A stretch of DNA of 46,533 nt, from assembly GCA_028456385.1 (NCBI GenBank), contig JALNQF010000327.1:1-46533 (forward strand). The letters are read 5' to 3'. The notes under the pieces are model-generated. The model was not told where the DNA came from. It saw only the letters and a program-made list of their open reading frames with translations, and made no database searches. Source of the DNA: Ophiosphaerella korrae. Lineage: Eukaryota > Ascomycota > Dothideomycetes > Pleosporales > Phaeosphaeriaceae. Shown one piece after another: positions 36,272 through 46,130 of this stretch. The position numbers and the translations under genes were made by a program. Positions within the stretch are counted from its first letter, which is position 1; each line of letters starts with the position of its first letter.

Positions 36272-36720
36272 TATTATAGTAGTAACAAGAGAAATTAAGA
36301 TAGAACTAATTAGCTTAACTCTAGCTACTAACAAAGTATAGGACGAGCGAGGTAGTAGCCCTAATTAGGAAGTTAACTATAATTAGGACACGTAAGTAAT
36401 CCCCTAATCTATTAAGTGTATAGACAAAATATAATTATAGATTAATAGATTAGTAATCTATAATCTATGTCTACTAAGACTAAATATAAGTAATAGATTA
36501 ATAGATTAGTAAAGGTATATAGTTAGTAGTAATATGTATTATTAGGATAGTATTAGTAATTTAATCCTTTAACTATAGAACGCTAATACAAGATAGTTAT
36601 AAAATATCTTCTATTGTTTATAGTTATTATAGATTATAACACGAGCTTTTGTTATTACTTCCTAATCTACTAACCTCCTTAAGACAAGTACTTATAGTTA
36701 ACAATAGGTAGCCTATTATA
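36272..36720 (+). repeat. 3' LTR of gypsy C (449 bp)
   Basis: Partner of 29622-30070, same length and ends; followed by TAGTA and the rest of gypsy B. Differences between the two are mainly transitions. Confidence 0.94.
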
Positions 36721-36822
36721 TAGTATAGAGAGTAATAAAGAACTAGAAATTAATAAAGAAATAGGATTAATAACCTTAGCCCTAGTATAAAGAAATAAGA
36801 GACTACGTAGAAGAAGGAATAA

Positions 36823-37281
36823 TATTATAGTAGTAATAAGAGAAATTAAAATAGAGCTAATTAGTCTACGCCTTACTATATATAAAGTATAGGATAAGTA
36901 GGGTAATAACTTAAGAGATAATAAACTTAATTAGGAAGCTAACTATAATTAGGACACGTAATAAATTTATAAATTCGTAATCTTAGTAAATACAAAGTTA
37001 TAAAGCTATTATATAATAAATTTATAAATTTAAAATCTTAGTAAATATAAAGTAATAAAGTTACTAAGACTATATTACTATATAGATAGTAATAATGTAT
37101 ATTATTAGGATAGTATTAGTAATTTAATCTTCTAACTACAAAACGCTAATATAAGATAGTTGCAAAATATCTTCTATTATTTATAGTTATTATAGATTAA
37201 AATACAAGCTTTTACTATTACTTCTTAATCTACTAATACTTTTTAGGGTATTAGGAAGTTAACTCTAGTGTACCTATAATA
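36823..37281 (+). repeat. 3' LTR of gypsy B (459 bp)
   Basis: Preceded by the last 0.1 kb of the B internal region and the tract AGAAGAAGGAATAA (36809-36822). Carries the same two 55-bp units as the left LTR, ends CCTATAATA, then GTAAG and transposon X. Confidence 0.93.
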
Positions 37282-37286
37282 GTAAG

Positions 37287-38640
37287 CCTATTTACTTACT
37301 CTTTAAGCTCTTTAATATAGGTATCTTAGAGTATATTATAGTATAGTAGTAGTTTAGTACCTTTAATAAGCTAAGAGAGGCTAGTATATATAGTTTTAAG
37401 AGATTATATAAAGGATTCCTTTATAAGCTTTAACTAAGACCTAAATTTAAGTATATTACTTAGAGTCTTTAACTACTATAGCGTCTCTAGTAGTAGGAGT
37501 TCTAGTAGAGTATAAATACGTACGTTAAGGTAATCTAGTACTTACTACGTATCTAAAAAGATAAGTCCTAAAGCCTTAAAGGCTTTCTTATAGTTCTCTT
37601 CTATAAATACGTCTAAAAACGCGTCTTTAAAAGTAAGAAAAAAGCTTTTTTTATTAATATAGAATACGCGTTTCTATACTAAGTCTTATATATAATTAGA
37701 GTACGTATGCTTTAATAGTAAGAAGTATACTATATTAAGTAGCTAGAGGATATATAATAAATAAAAGAGTATATAGAAGGTAAAGATTTTATTTTTAAAG
37801 TAATAATCTTTAAAATCCTAGTTAAAGTAGCTTTTATAGCTATCTAAGATAAGTAGCTAGTATACTCTTACCTAGTACGTCTTTATATACGCGTTAAAGT
37901 GCTTTAACTACTTTAAGCTAAGTAGATTTATTATCTAGCTATTCTTAGAGACTAAGAGCTTCTAGTCTAGTAGTATACTTATCTCCTTATACTAGGTAGA
38001 GATATAGATGCGCCTTTTATAGATAATAAATAGTAGGATAGTATACTTTACTACGTAGATACCCTAGATTACTATAGCTTACTTGTAATTACTACCCTAA
38101 GTAAGTATAAGTTATTAATACTTCTCTAAGCTTATAATAACCTTTATTACCCTAATTACTCTTATCTTAAAGCTAGTCTTATTAAAGTTATAGACGTCCT
38201 TATCTACTACTTTATACTAGGCCTTAGTATCTTCTATAAGCTTAAACTATAAGCTAATAACTTTAGGGTCTTCTTAGAGTCTTCTCTAGTAATCCTTTAC
38301 TTAGTTAAATACTATCTTTAGTTTATCTAAGCGCCTTATAAAGTGTATAAGCTAGTACTTACCTATAAGTATTTTATCTTATACTACTAGTAGTTTATTA
38401 GCTATATTAGCTACCTTGTAGAGCTAGGAGGTAAATCCTTATTAGTTAAAGTTAAGGATATAGTTAATAATTATCTACTCTTTATTAGAAGTAAGTTTCT
38501 AGTAGTTAGTAGTTATAATTACCTATAGTATAATTCCTTTAAGTTAGTTAGAGAGGTAATAATAATTAACGTTAAACGCTTTAGTAGCGCGTCGCTAGCT
38601 TTAGAATTAGCCTAGAGATAAAGCTTTAAGGGTAAGCTCT
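37287..38640 (-). pseudogene. X transposase, Fot1/pogo DDE type (degenerate, main piece)
   Basis: Read right to left. GFTS.LYKVANIANKLL (about 38440-38390) and GKY.LIHFIRRLDKLK (about 38365-38320) match the CENP-B-type DNA-binding part of pogo transposases. The DDE domain follows: VYNFNKTSF with D1 codon 38183-38181 (now Asn), LDSYKS with D2 38-codon-family position at 37844-37842 (Asp kept, from LDGHxSH), and LLNIVYF with D3 at 37736-37734 (now Asn, from QPLDV). D2 and D3 are exactly 35 residues apart, as in Fot1/pogo. FKALGL..L and LNVRIYT follow. D1 and D3 were both lost by TG to TA. The frame continues beyond gypsy B at 23996. Confidence 0.9.
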
Positions 38641-38697
38641 ACTCTACTTTTATACGTAGGCGTATTTTTTTATTATTATTATAATATAGTAGTATCG

Positions 38698-38767
38698 AAG
38701 TAGTATTTGTAGTACTAATAAAAGTTATTAGTTCTAGTAATTTATTAGTTTTAGTAATAGAATATAT
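38698..38767. repeat. Right terminal inverted repeat of X
   Basis: Inverted match of 23634-23703, containing the same doubled ATTACTAAAACTAATAA-type unit (one copy with G for A). Followed by TA and the resumed M2 integrase. Confidence 0.85.
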
Positions 38768-38769
38768 TA

Positions 38770-41620
38770 CTATTATTCTCTAAAGTTTTAATATAAATTT
38801 TATATCTCTATCTATAATAATCTTGTCTAGAATACTATATTAGCTAACTATAGTTCCTAGGACCTAGTATATAGTAACTTCTATCCTACTTTTTTCTTTA
38901 TATAGTTTAATGTATAAGTACTTTTTAAGCTTATCTACTATTATTAGTATTCTATTATACTTAACTTTTAATATTAAGTTTTTTAACTTAAGTAACTTTA
39001 TAATAAAGTCTATTATAATAACTCTTTAGAGTTATTCTAGTACTTTAACTAGTTATAATATTCTATATAGTATATATCTACTATACTTATTCCTATAATA
39101 TTTTATATAATCTTATAGTACTTTTATTACTAGTTATTTTACTTTTAGAATATAGTAATCTCTTAAAAGCCTATCTAGTATTTTATTAATACCCTAGTAT
39201 CTATATACTAGTAGTTTATAGAATTATTATATATATTCTCTCTATATTTTACTTAGAATATACGTTTTTCTATAGGTTTTTATAAGTCTATCTTAGATCT
39301 TAAGTTTTTCTATTTTTTTAAAAGCTTCTTGTATTTCTTTTTAAATCTATTTATCTAGCTTTCTACTTTTACTTTTAAGTATTATAGCTATTCTAGGTAT
39401 ATTTAAAACTAAGTATCTTTCTTTATTCTTAACTAGAACTATACTAGTAGTGTTTACTTCTTCTTATAAATCTAGTCTTTTACTAAGAGTATCTATAAAC
39501 TAATTATCTTTTCCTTTTATATATATAATTTTAAAGTTAAAAGTTAATAAGTATTCTTACTATCTTATATAGTATTATTATAAGTCTTTATTTATTATAA
39601 ATCCTATAAGATTCTTATAGTCTATATAATGTTTTGTTTAATACTTTACTCTTTATAAGTATACTTTCTACTACTTAAATACTTTATAGATTACTAGTAT
39701 TTCTTTATTATAGATTAGGTAGTTAAGCTCTACTAACTTTATTTTCTTAGAAAAGTATTTAACTAAATATTCTTATTTTATAATCTAGTAGTAAGCGTTC
39801 TAGATATCTAACTTTATAAAGATTTAAGTCTTTTATAGCCTATCTTATATCTTATCTATACTTAGTAAAGGATATTAGTTTTTATTTATAATTGCGTTTA
39901 TTTTTCTAAAGTTAATATAAAGCTTTTTATTACTTATTTCTTTTTTATCTATAAATGTAAGTCTATATACTACTAAAGATTAAGAGTTTTATATCTATCC
40001 TTTTTTTATTACGTTTTTAATAAATACTTTCTTAATCTTTAACTCTTCTTTAGTATTTTAATAAACTAGGCTCTAGCCTATATTCTTTCTTTCTTCTAGG
40101 TTTATTACTAAATCCTATAGTTAATATTCTAGATAATAGTTATTAGGTTTAGTAAGTTATTTCTCTAATTTTTTATATATATTTAGGAATTCTCCTTTAT
40201 ATATACTTATATTAGCTTTTAATATATATTTCTTAAAGTAACTAATTTTCTCTATTCTCTAATTAATTCTTAGGTTAGTTAACTATAACTATAGTATTCC
40301 TAGTAATATATCTATAACTATATTTCTAATCTTTAATCTTTTTATCTCTAGTATAGAAGGTACTATTATAAACCTAATAGGTTCTTAGAATAGATAACCT
40401 TTAATTATACTTAGTTATTAAGAGTATATCTTTATTATATACTTTATTCTCTATTTTTCTATAAACTTTTTAATATAAAGTTCTTTATAGTTCTACTATT
40501 AATTATAACTTATACTTTTTTTACTTTGTACGTTCTTTTTCTTATAATATATAAGCTTATTACACTATTAAGTTTTACTTACTTAGGCTATTTTATAAAT
40601 TATCTATTTTTCTAAAGCTATTACTTTACTTTATATTTATAGTCTTTATATTTAAGATATTTATCTTTTTTATATTTATATTATAGTTTCTCTAAAATAT
40701 ATTCTTAGAATAGCTTTTTTCTTAGTTTAATTACTATCTATTCTTTATTATATATACTAATTAATTTCTAACCTTTAATATCTTTTCTTAGAATTACTTT
40801 TATATAATTATATCCTTGTCTTTATACTAGCTAAGTATAATTTCTAGCCTTAGGTTTACTATATATATAATAATTAGTGTTTAAATTTACTAACTATAAT
40901 ACTTTAAAATATACTAGATATTCTCGATCTATTCTCTTATTATGTCCTTCTTAGTATTTCTATTACATCTTTCTTATAAGGTATTACTACTCTCTTTATA
41001 TAAGTATCTTTCTTACTATAGCTATATATTACTTTATCTATTATTAGAATATTATAAACTTTATTACCTTAAGATTATATATTTTTTACTCTTTATATAC
41101 TCTTTCTATACTTATAACTAGTAAGTATTTTTTTATAAAACTACTATTACTTATTTTCTTCTACTATATCTATTATTATATAGCTATTGTAGCTTCTTTT
41201 ATTAAGTAAGGCGTACTCTATACCTTTTATTTTAACTTATTACTTATTACTTTCTTCTTCTTAAGTAGTAAACTTAGTAGTTTCTTTATCGCCTACTACT
41301 TCTTTAGTAGTAATTAAGAGTACTAAGGCTTTTTCCTTTTCTAAATCTTCTACTAGTAAGTCCTTTAGATATCTTATCTCTTTAAGCTAATCTTAACTTC
41401 TTTTTTTTATTACTTCTACTTTATTCTTTTATAAAAACAATCTTACTCTCTATTTACTAAAAAAGTATATATAGTAGTTATCTTTATAATAAAAGATCTA
41501 ATATAGTATTATATATTATAGTTCTTTACTTACTACTACTTTTTCTTAAAGCTCTACTTATACTTTTAGTACTTCTTTCTTATCTTTAGTTATCTTTAAC
41601 TAAGCTTCTTTTTCTTTTTT
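38770..41620 (-). pseudogene. M2 Pol: protease, partial RT, RNase H, integrase (degenerate, internally deleted)
   Basis: Read right to left. Protease site around 40505-40482. The N-terminal part of RT lies at about 40160-39790. RNase H and the start of integrase lie at about 39780-38900. Compared with M1, about 0.67 kb is missing at about 39777, removing the YLDD motif and the end of RT. A second, smaller loss of about 75 bp lies near 40965 upstream of the protease. The integrase stops at X (38769) and continues at 23631. TpG and CpA are both rarer than in M1, so this copy is older or has been mutated more often. Confidence 0.82.
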
Positions 41621-42610
41621 AGAGTTTTTACTTCTATAATCTTTTATAAAGTATTTTAGTTTCTTATTTTTATAATATACTATATTCTATTTCTTTAATT
41701 AGTAGTCTTTTATATAGTAGCCTTTCTTACTATAGTTATAGTATATAAAGTCTTTATTCTTCTTTTTAGTATCTTTATTAGTATCTAGGATTATAGTGTC
41801 TTTACTATTATAGTTTCTAGATTATCTTCTATATCTATTTACTTTATCTTCTTAAAGGTTATTATTTACTTAGATTACTTATCTTTTTAGAGCTTTTAGT
41901 ATCTTTACTTCTTCTATCTAGATTATTTTATAGTAGAAATAGTATCTTAGTCTTTATTTAAATTTTTATATTAGAAATAGCTTTTTCTATTCTATATTTT
42001 ATAATAGTTATTTAAACTATAATATATATTCTAAAATACTCTTAAGTTATCTAAGTATCTTAAGTTTTTCTTTAGCTTATTAGGTAGTATCTATATCTCT
42101 AAAGGCTACTTTTATTTATTATATAAAGTATTTATAACTTTTAAAAATAGCTATTAATTTATCTTTCTTTATTCCTAGAGCGTATAAACTATAGTCTATC
42201 TAGTAAGGTTTAAACTATCTTATTATACTTTCCTTAAAGTATATTCTAATATACGTAACTTTCTTTTCTTTTATATTAAAGTATAATACCTATACGTCTA
42301 TCTATAGTTATTCTAAAGCTAAAAAAGGTCTTATATTCTTCTTTATTTTATTAAACTTCTTAAGTATAAGTATTTTAAGTAGTTTCTTTATTATACTTAG
42401 CTCTAGCCTCTTAGTAATTTATTCTATCTATACTTATCTTACTATAATAGCTTTAATCTAAGCTTTATTCTACGTAGTTAGAGTAATAATTAATAGTTAT
42501 ATACTTTTTTTATTAGTAATTAGGTTATTTAAGTTTATCTTAACTACTACCTAGTTAGTATTATCTAACTAATAACTACTTATAGGCGCTTTACCTATTC
42601 TTTTAGATAT
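41621..42610 (-). pseudogene. M2 Gag (degenerate)
   Basis: Minus-strand frame homologous to the other Gag copies: former knuckles at about 41750-41706 and 41690-41631, and the Gag core at about 42380-42050. RIP-type stops throughout. The leader from 42684 leftwards is CCTTACTAATCTAG, the same primer-binding motif as in the other elements. Confidence 0.75.
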
Positions 42611-42684
42611 ACTTTCTACTATTATATTAGCTTAGACTATATACTACTTCTACCTTACTTCCTTTAGTAACTAGATTAGTAAGG

Positions 42685-43122
42685 TATTACTAGGTACCTA
42701 GTTATTAACTACTAATTGCCTTTTTAGGGGGGGCTAGTAAATAAAAAGTAATAACTTAAGTACGTATAGTAATTAAGTAATAGGCTTATAAATAATAGAA
42801 TAATTCTTGTAATATTAATATATTATCGCTCTTAGTTAGAAATTAGATTACTAATACTATCCTAATAATACGCATTACTACTATCTATATACCTAGTACT
42901 TTCTTAGTACTTTATTACTTTATTGTTTTAGTTTACGTAAATTTATAAAGCTAGCTTTATAGCTTTATATTTACTAAGATTATAAATTTATAAAGTTATT
43001 ACTTATCTTTATTATAATTAACTTTTTAATTAAGCTTACTACCTTATAAACTATATACGTTGTTATCTTCTATTAAGGGGCTAATTAGTTCTATTTAGTT
43101 TTCTTCTATTACTACTATAATA
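42685..43122 (-). repeat. 5' LTR of M2 (438 bp)
   Basis: On the minus strand it starts TATTATAGTAGTAATAGAAG and ends at TAGTAATA just before the primer-binding motif. It shares the TTATTAGGATAGTATTAG block and the TTTATAAATTTATAATCTTAG units with the LTRs of A-right and B. A run of seven G (42727-42733) stands out in otherwise GC-poor sequence. The partner LTR is not in the window. Confidence 0.85.
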
Positions 43123-43129
43123 TCTCTAT

Positions 43130-44345
43130 ACTAGATAGCTAAAGTACTTCTAAATTATTTTAAAGTTTAAGTCTTTTACGTTTTTATTACTTTAGTTATA
43201 TTTATTAAAGACTTTTTATAAGTAGTACTTATTAAGTCTTTTTACTAAGTAGTATCTCTTTATAGCTTTTATAATTATTTCTACTCTTTAGAACTTTATA
43301 AACTAAGAGCTAAAGTTATTAAAGTAGTCTTAGAAAGAGAAGTTATCTATAAGTAAGTATTACTATAGCTAGGTTTAAAGTACTTCTTTTATCTCTTCTT
43401 ATTATATCTTATTAGACCTTTAGAACCTTTTTCTTATTACTTCTCTAACTTTTACTTAATCTTTAGCTTTCTTTACCTCTATAAACTTAGTTATACTTTA
43501 TTTAATAATTTCTTTTCTTATCTTATTACTAAATATAATAACGTTATAGATTTTGTCTTTAATAGGCTATCTATAAAAGATTACTTCTTCTTTAATACTA
43601 TCTAGAAACTCTATTATATTAGTACTAGTAAACTTAAATTTCTTATCTATAAATAGGTTTTGTTCCCTAATATATACTCTACTATTCTATTCTACTATTA
43701 TTTTAATAGCTACTATAAGCTAGATAAATAATTCTAAATATAATTTAATTATTAGTTAAGGTATATTTAGGCTAGTAGAGCTATTATCTATAATTAGTAT
43801 ACTAAATCTTTTAGGTATATTTTATAGTCCTTTAGGTATTAAGTTTAATAGTTCTAAGTTATATAAAGAAGTTCTTAGCTAGTAAAGAGATAGCCTTAGT
43901 ATAGTCTTTTTATTAGATAATAGGTTAGATCTTATAGCTTAAGATTACTTTATAATATTTTTTCTTTTACTACTCTTTTTATTTATTATTTATCTATAAT
44001 TATAGTATATTACTTACTATTACTAAGCTATTTCTTCTTACTATACTACTAATTATCTTTTCCTATCTTTACTATTTTCTTAATAGCTATTTTCTATTTT
44101 AATATTCTTATTATCTATACTTTTACTATCTATTTATTAGGTACCTAAAAGCTTAGTACGAGCTTCTCTAATATTTTCTATTAGCTTCTTTATTTTTAGC
44201 TAGTTATACTACTAGCTTTTTATACTACTTTTAGCTCCTTAGGTCTTAAGTTCTATATATTTATAGTATATTCCTATTTTTATACTTATATTTATACTAT
44301 ACCTATTTCTATATAAAATAAGTTAGCTATCTTAAAGTTTATATA
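43130..44345 (-). pseudogene. Degenerate frame of unknown origin
   Basis: One minus-strand frame stays protein-like for about 1.2 kb with interruptions only by TAA/TAG, the pattern of a RIP-mutated coding sequence. Segments such as KYKYKNRE (possibly CKCKNRE), IPKRFSILIIDN, FIDKKFKFTSTNIIEFLDSI and KDKIYNVIIFSNKIRKEI are visible, rich in Lys, Ile and presumed Gln. I recognise no transposon or host family. It lies next to the M2 5' LTR and could be the sequence into which M2 inserted, either a repeated host gene or an unfamiliar mobile element. Limits are approximate. Confidence 0.35.
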
Positions 44346-45520
44346 TATACCTATTCTTTATAAAGTAGACTTTATATAAAATAGCTTTAAGAAGAATAGT
44401 AACTAGTTAATTAAAAGAATATAAATAGTAGATAAAAAGCTAACTAAGAGAGAGGTATTAAAGCGATATATACTAAGTAACTACTTAGTAAGTAAAGTAT
44501 TTACTTAGTAGCTAGTAAATCTTATAGCTAAGAGAGTATATTAGTAAGTTTACTTAGTACTTCCTTATATATTTCTCTCCTTATAAAAAGTAAATCCCTA
44601 GAGCTAAAATAAAAGCTTATATTAGACTATTACTATAGTATATAGTAGATAGCTTTACTATAAGCTAAGAAAATTAATTTAAAAGAGAGTTTTAACTTAA
44701 GTTAGTTAAGTTTAACTAGTTTAATATAAGTATAGAGTTAAAGTTTTTATAGATTTTAGTAAGATTTTTAATTTTATATAACTTCTATATATAAAATATA
44801 TTAACTATAAACTCTTTTTACTTACTTTTACTATATAGTAATAAAATTAACTCTAAAAGTAGTTATAACTACTATATAGAGAGTAGAACTTTTATAAAAA
44901 TAGTAATTATTTTTATAATTTACTAGATAGAAAGTCTTATATAAATAAAGTATATAATATAAATAGGTCTTTACTATAGAGCTCCTAGGTAGCTAGTATT
45001 TAGGTAGTATTATAACTATTAGGTACTAAGCTCTTTTAATAAAAAAGGGCAACTTAGGTATAAAGTACTTATATTAATTTAGTATAGAGAACTAAAGCTT
45101 AGGCTTTCTTAGTATTAAAAGACTAACTAGAAGGTATACGTAGTATAAGTAGTATTAACTACTTAAAGTTATAAAAGTAATACTAAAAAGTAATATTATA
45201 CTAAGAAAATTTTTCTATTGGCTCTTAAGTAGGCTTTAGGTAGCCTATTTACTAGACTAGGTACTACTATCCTATATTTTTTCTACGTAATTTATACCTT
45301 ATATTTATAATAGCTTCTATAAAATATTTAATATATATACTACTAGATTTATTTTATAAAAAGATAGACTCTAGCTAGAGTAAGTTTTAATCTAGTAGAA
45401 GCTTTTAGTATCTAGGGCGTAAAAGTCTAAAGTAAAATACTAGAAATACGCCTTTACTAGTTAAATTAAAAAAGAGATTAAGCTTATAAGTACGTCTATT
45501 ATAAATTATCTTAGCTATAA
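44346..45520. other. AT-rich stretch with no recognisable gene
   Basis: Same TpA-rich, TpG/CpA-poor composition as the elements, so probably also RIP-mutated repeat DNA. I find no LTR ends, polymerase motifs or structured repeats in it. It stops at an LTR fragment beginning at 45521. Confidence 0.5.
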
Positions 45521-45615
45521 TATTATAGTAGTAATAAGAGAAAACTAGATAGAACTAATTAACTTTATAATAGAAGATAATAGTCTATACAATCTATAAA
45601 ATAAAAAGCTTAATT
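45521..45615 (+). repeat. LTR fragment (5' end only)
   Basis: Begins TATTATAGTAGTAATAAGAG and continues with GATAGAACTAATTA, and matches the start of the M2 LTR (read on the minus strand from 43122) through AAGCTTAATTA, then diverges at 45616. Only about the first 95 bp are present, without the conserved centre or end, so it is a truncated or recombined LTR. Confidence 0.7.
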
Positions 45616-45656
45616 AGTATATAGGAGTTATCTCTTATATCTCTTATTTTTACACT

Positions 45657-45797
45657 AATATTAGTAAGTTTATAACTTACTAATATTGTAAACTTACTAA
45701 TATTATAAACTTACTAATATTATAAACTTGCTAATATCGTAAACTTACTAATATTGCGAACTTACTAATATATTAGTAAGTTTACAACTTACTAACA
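45657..45797 (+). repeat. 17-bp tandem array with inverted copies at both ends
   Basis: Five full units of AACTTACTAATATTRTA at 45674, 45691, 45708, 45725 and 45742 plus a partial unit at 45759-45771. Inverted versions (TTAGTAAGTT) lie on each side at 45661-45670 and 45772-45781, and each is followed by a forward copy, so hairpins can form. The unit does not match the repeats in the nearby LTR centres. Confidence 0.85.
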
Positions 45798-46130
45798 TTT
45801 AACTACTATTCTACTTTTAGTTAGTGCTTAGTAAGCTACTAGGTATATATACCTAGTACTTCTTTAGATAGCTTTATCTACTATTTACTCTTTTTAGTTA
45901 ATTATTAAAACTACTTTATTAAGTTATCTTACGTAAAGTCTACTTTATATAATAGTAGATCTCTATAAATATTTTACTTCTATAGGCCTCTCTATAACCT
46001 AGAACTACGCTAGTAGCTTTTTTACTTATGCTAGAGTTACTACAAGATAGCTAATTGTAGCTAACTCTTAATTAAGCCTAGCTAGCTAAAAAGAACTATA
46101 CTACTAGGAATTAGATTCTACCTTAGCTAT
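45798..46130. other. AT-rich stretch with no recognisable gene
   Basis: Nothing assignable seen. A palindrome AGGTATATATACCT occurs at about 45841-45854. Confidence 0.5.

Larger units (their letters stand above)
29622..36720 (+). mobile_element. Gypsy C: complete chromovirus (7099 bp) nested in gypsy B
   Basis: LTRs of 449 bp at both ends and target duplication TAGTA at 29617-29621 and 36721-36725. The interrupted B sequence (AAGATAG / TATAGAGAGTAATAAAG) rejoins to match gypsy A at about 13905-13930. Gene order and catalytic spacing are complete, but all frames carry stops. It is the innermost of four nested levels: M2, X, B, C. Confidence 0.95.
24002..37281 (+). mobile_element. Gypsy B: plus-strand chromovirus in X, split by gypsy C
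   Basis: LTRs of 459 bp at 24002-24460 and 36823-37281; target duplication GTAAG at 23997-24001 and 37282-37286. Gypsy C sits in its 3' region (duplication TAGTA). Without C the element is about 6.2 kb, shorter than the others because roughly 0.9 kb of RNase H end and integrase core is deleted near 28417. Heavily RIP-mutated. Confidence 0.93.
23634..38767 (-). mobile_element. Fot1/pogo-type DNA transposon X, split by gypsy B
   Basis: Terminal inverted repeats at 23634-23703 and 38698-38767 are flanked by TA on both sides (23632-23633, 38768-38769), the target duplication of Tc1/mariner-pogo elements. Removing gypsy B and one GTAAG copy leaves about 1.85 kb, the usual size of Fot1-like elements. 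The transposase lies on the minus strand with a D-X35-D spacing. X inserted in M2 integrase and was later hit by B. Confidence 0.9.
16255..43122 (-). mobile_element. Gypsy M2: minus-strand element broken into three pieces by M1 and X
   Basis: The element reads right to left: 5' LTR 43122-42685, Gag, Pol (42600-38770), then X inserted, integrase continuing at 23631-23540, then M1 inserted, integrase continuing at 16506-16255. Its 3' end and 3' LTR are missing, cut off near gypsy D. Joining across X and M1 restores a continuous integrase similarity, which is the main evidence that the pieces belong together. It is the oldest element in this part of the window. Confidence 0.85.

Noticed and set aside
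42727..42733. Run of seven G as a signal (G-quadruplex or telomere-like)
   Set aside because: A single short run inside an LTR, without repeats; it may be a sequencing or slippage feature.
45674..45771. CRISPR-like array
   Set aside because: Head-to-tail units with no spacers, in eukaryotic transposon DNA.
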